A stretch of DNA of 64,000 bases from assembly GCA_930633495.1 (NCBI GenBank), contig CAKNFJ010000001.1:3681001-3745000 (forward strand), in the 5' to 3' direction. Shown one piece after another: positions 63,939 through 64,000 of the stretch. Under the pieces are notes generated by a model that saw only the letters and a program-made list of their open reading frames with translations, had not been told where the DNA came from and did no database searches. Both the position numbers and the translations under genes were made by a program. This stretch comes from Hyphomicrobiales bacterium. GTDB lineage: Bacteria; Pseudomonadota; Alphaproteobacteria; Rhizobiales; Beijerinckiaceae. Numbering within the stretch: position 1 is the first letter of the stretch; every line of letters begins with the position of its first letter.

Positions 63939-64000
63939 AGCGCGATCTCCAGTTCGATGGCGTCGTGGATCGGAATGTCCTTGTATCCCGTCTTGACGAT
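63935..64000 (-). CDS. 3' end of an unidentified gene upstream of ruvB
   Basis: The last 21 codons of a frame open to the window edge read [20 protein letters not shown] and one leucine, then stop, overlapping the ruvB start by GTGA. RuvA proteins end in a helical domain III, which this does not resemble. Too little is visible to assign a family. Confidence 0.6.
   Translation of the reverse strand: MVKTGYKDIPIHDAIELEIAL

Overview
The window looks like chromosome of a GC-rich alphaproteobacterium of the order Rhizobiales (Hyphomicrobiales), possibly close to Bosea/Bradyrhizobium-type lineages. The evidence is the family set: TrcR (DUF1013), RcdA (DUF1465), DUF1192, DUF465, DUF4164 and DUF2852 proteins, a split PntAA/PntAB transhydrogenase, a coxMNOP-like oxidase, a class II aldolase-pgk-gap-tkt cluster, and TTAA-N7-TTAA and GANTC motifs beside cell-cycle genes. 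The genus cannot be fixed from this window alone. No tRNA, rRNA or CRISPR array was found. || Layout. 0-2.7 kb: pntAA (5' cut off), pntAB and pntB, then a terminator. 2.8-10.4 kb: a hydrolase gene broken by an amber codon, a TPR lipoprotein, rpsU, purE-purK, two DUF465 proteins, small stress-type proteins and an acyl-CoA synthetase. 10.5-17 kb: a TSUP permease, prpE, the cell-cycle regulator trcR, a quinone oxidoreductase, DUF1192, a candidate CtrA-controlled small RNA, rcdA and rpmE. 17.3-27.4 kb: an ABC exporter, a MotA-like/OmpA-like proton-channel pair, an inositol-phosphatase-family gene, a translationally coupled benE-thiE-SEL1 chain, and phoX behind a good Pho box. 27.6-33.8 kb: the carbon-metabolism cluster tkt, gap, a membrane protein, pgk and fba (all minus strand), divergent from DUF4164-zapA. 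35-41.3 kb: tolQ-tolR-tolA-tolB and pal, with an FAD oxidoreductase gene between tolB and pal. || 41.3-61.1 kb is an accessory-looking stretch. It separates tolQ from ybgC and ruvB (61.1-64 kb), genes that are normally neighbours in Alphaproteobacteria. It holds a second amber-broken gene, a LysR-controlled oxidoreductase set, a phasin, an orphan LuxR regulator, a truncated IS630 transposase, a cytochrome c plus coxMNOP-like oxidase operon, a group of gene remnants (deacylase, MscS channel, IS91), a strikingly AT-rich 0.44-kb spacer, a CoA-transferase operon cut by an IS3-family end, and DUF2852 and TetR genes with palindromic operator-like sites. || Strongest observations. (1) A likely cell-cycle-regulated small RNA lies between DUF1192 and rcdA. 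It has a perfect CtrA box, two GANTC methylation sites, a -10 element, a 5' hairpin at the predicted transcription start and a strong intrinsic terminator, all in register. (2) Palindromic elements, most with CGTCA...TGACG ends, occur in this window only between convergent genes. A different composite palindrome (41/43 identical in its core) occurs upstream of purE and gap. (3) The ruv-ybgC-tol-pal neighbourhood is split by about 20 kb of accessory DNA.
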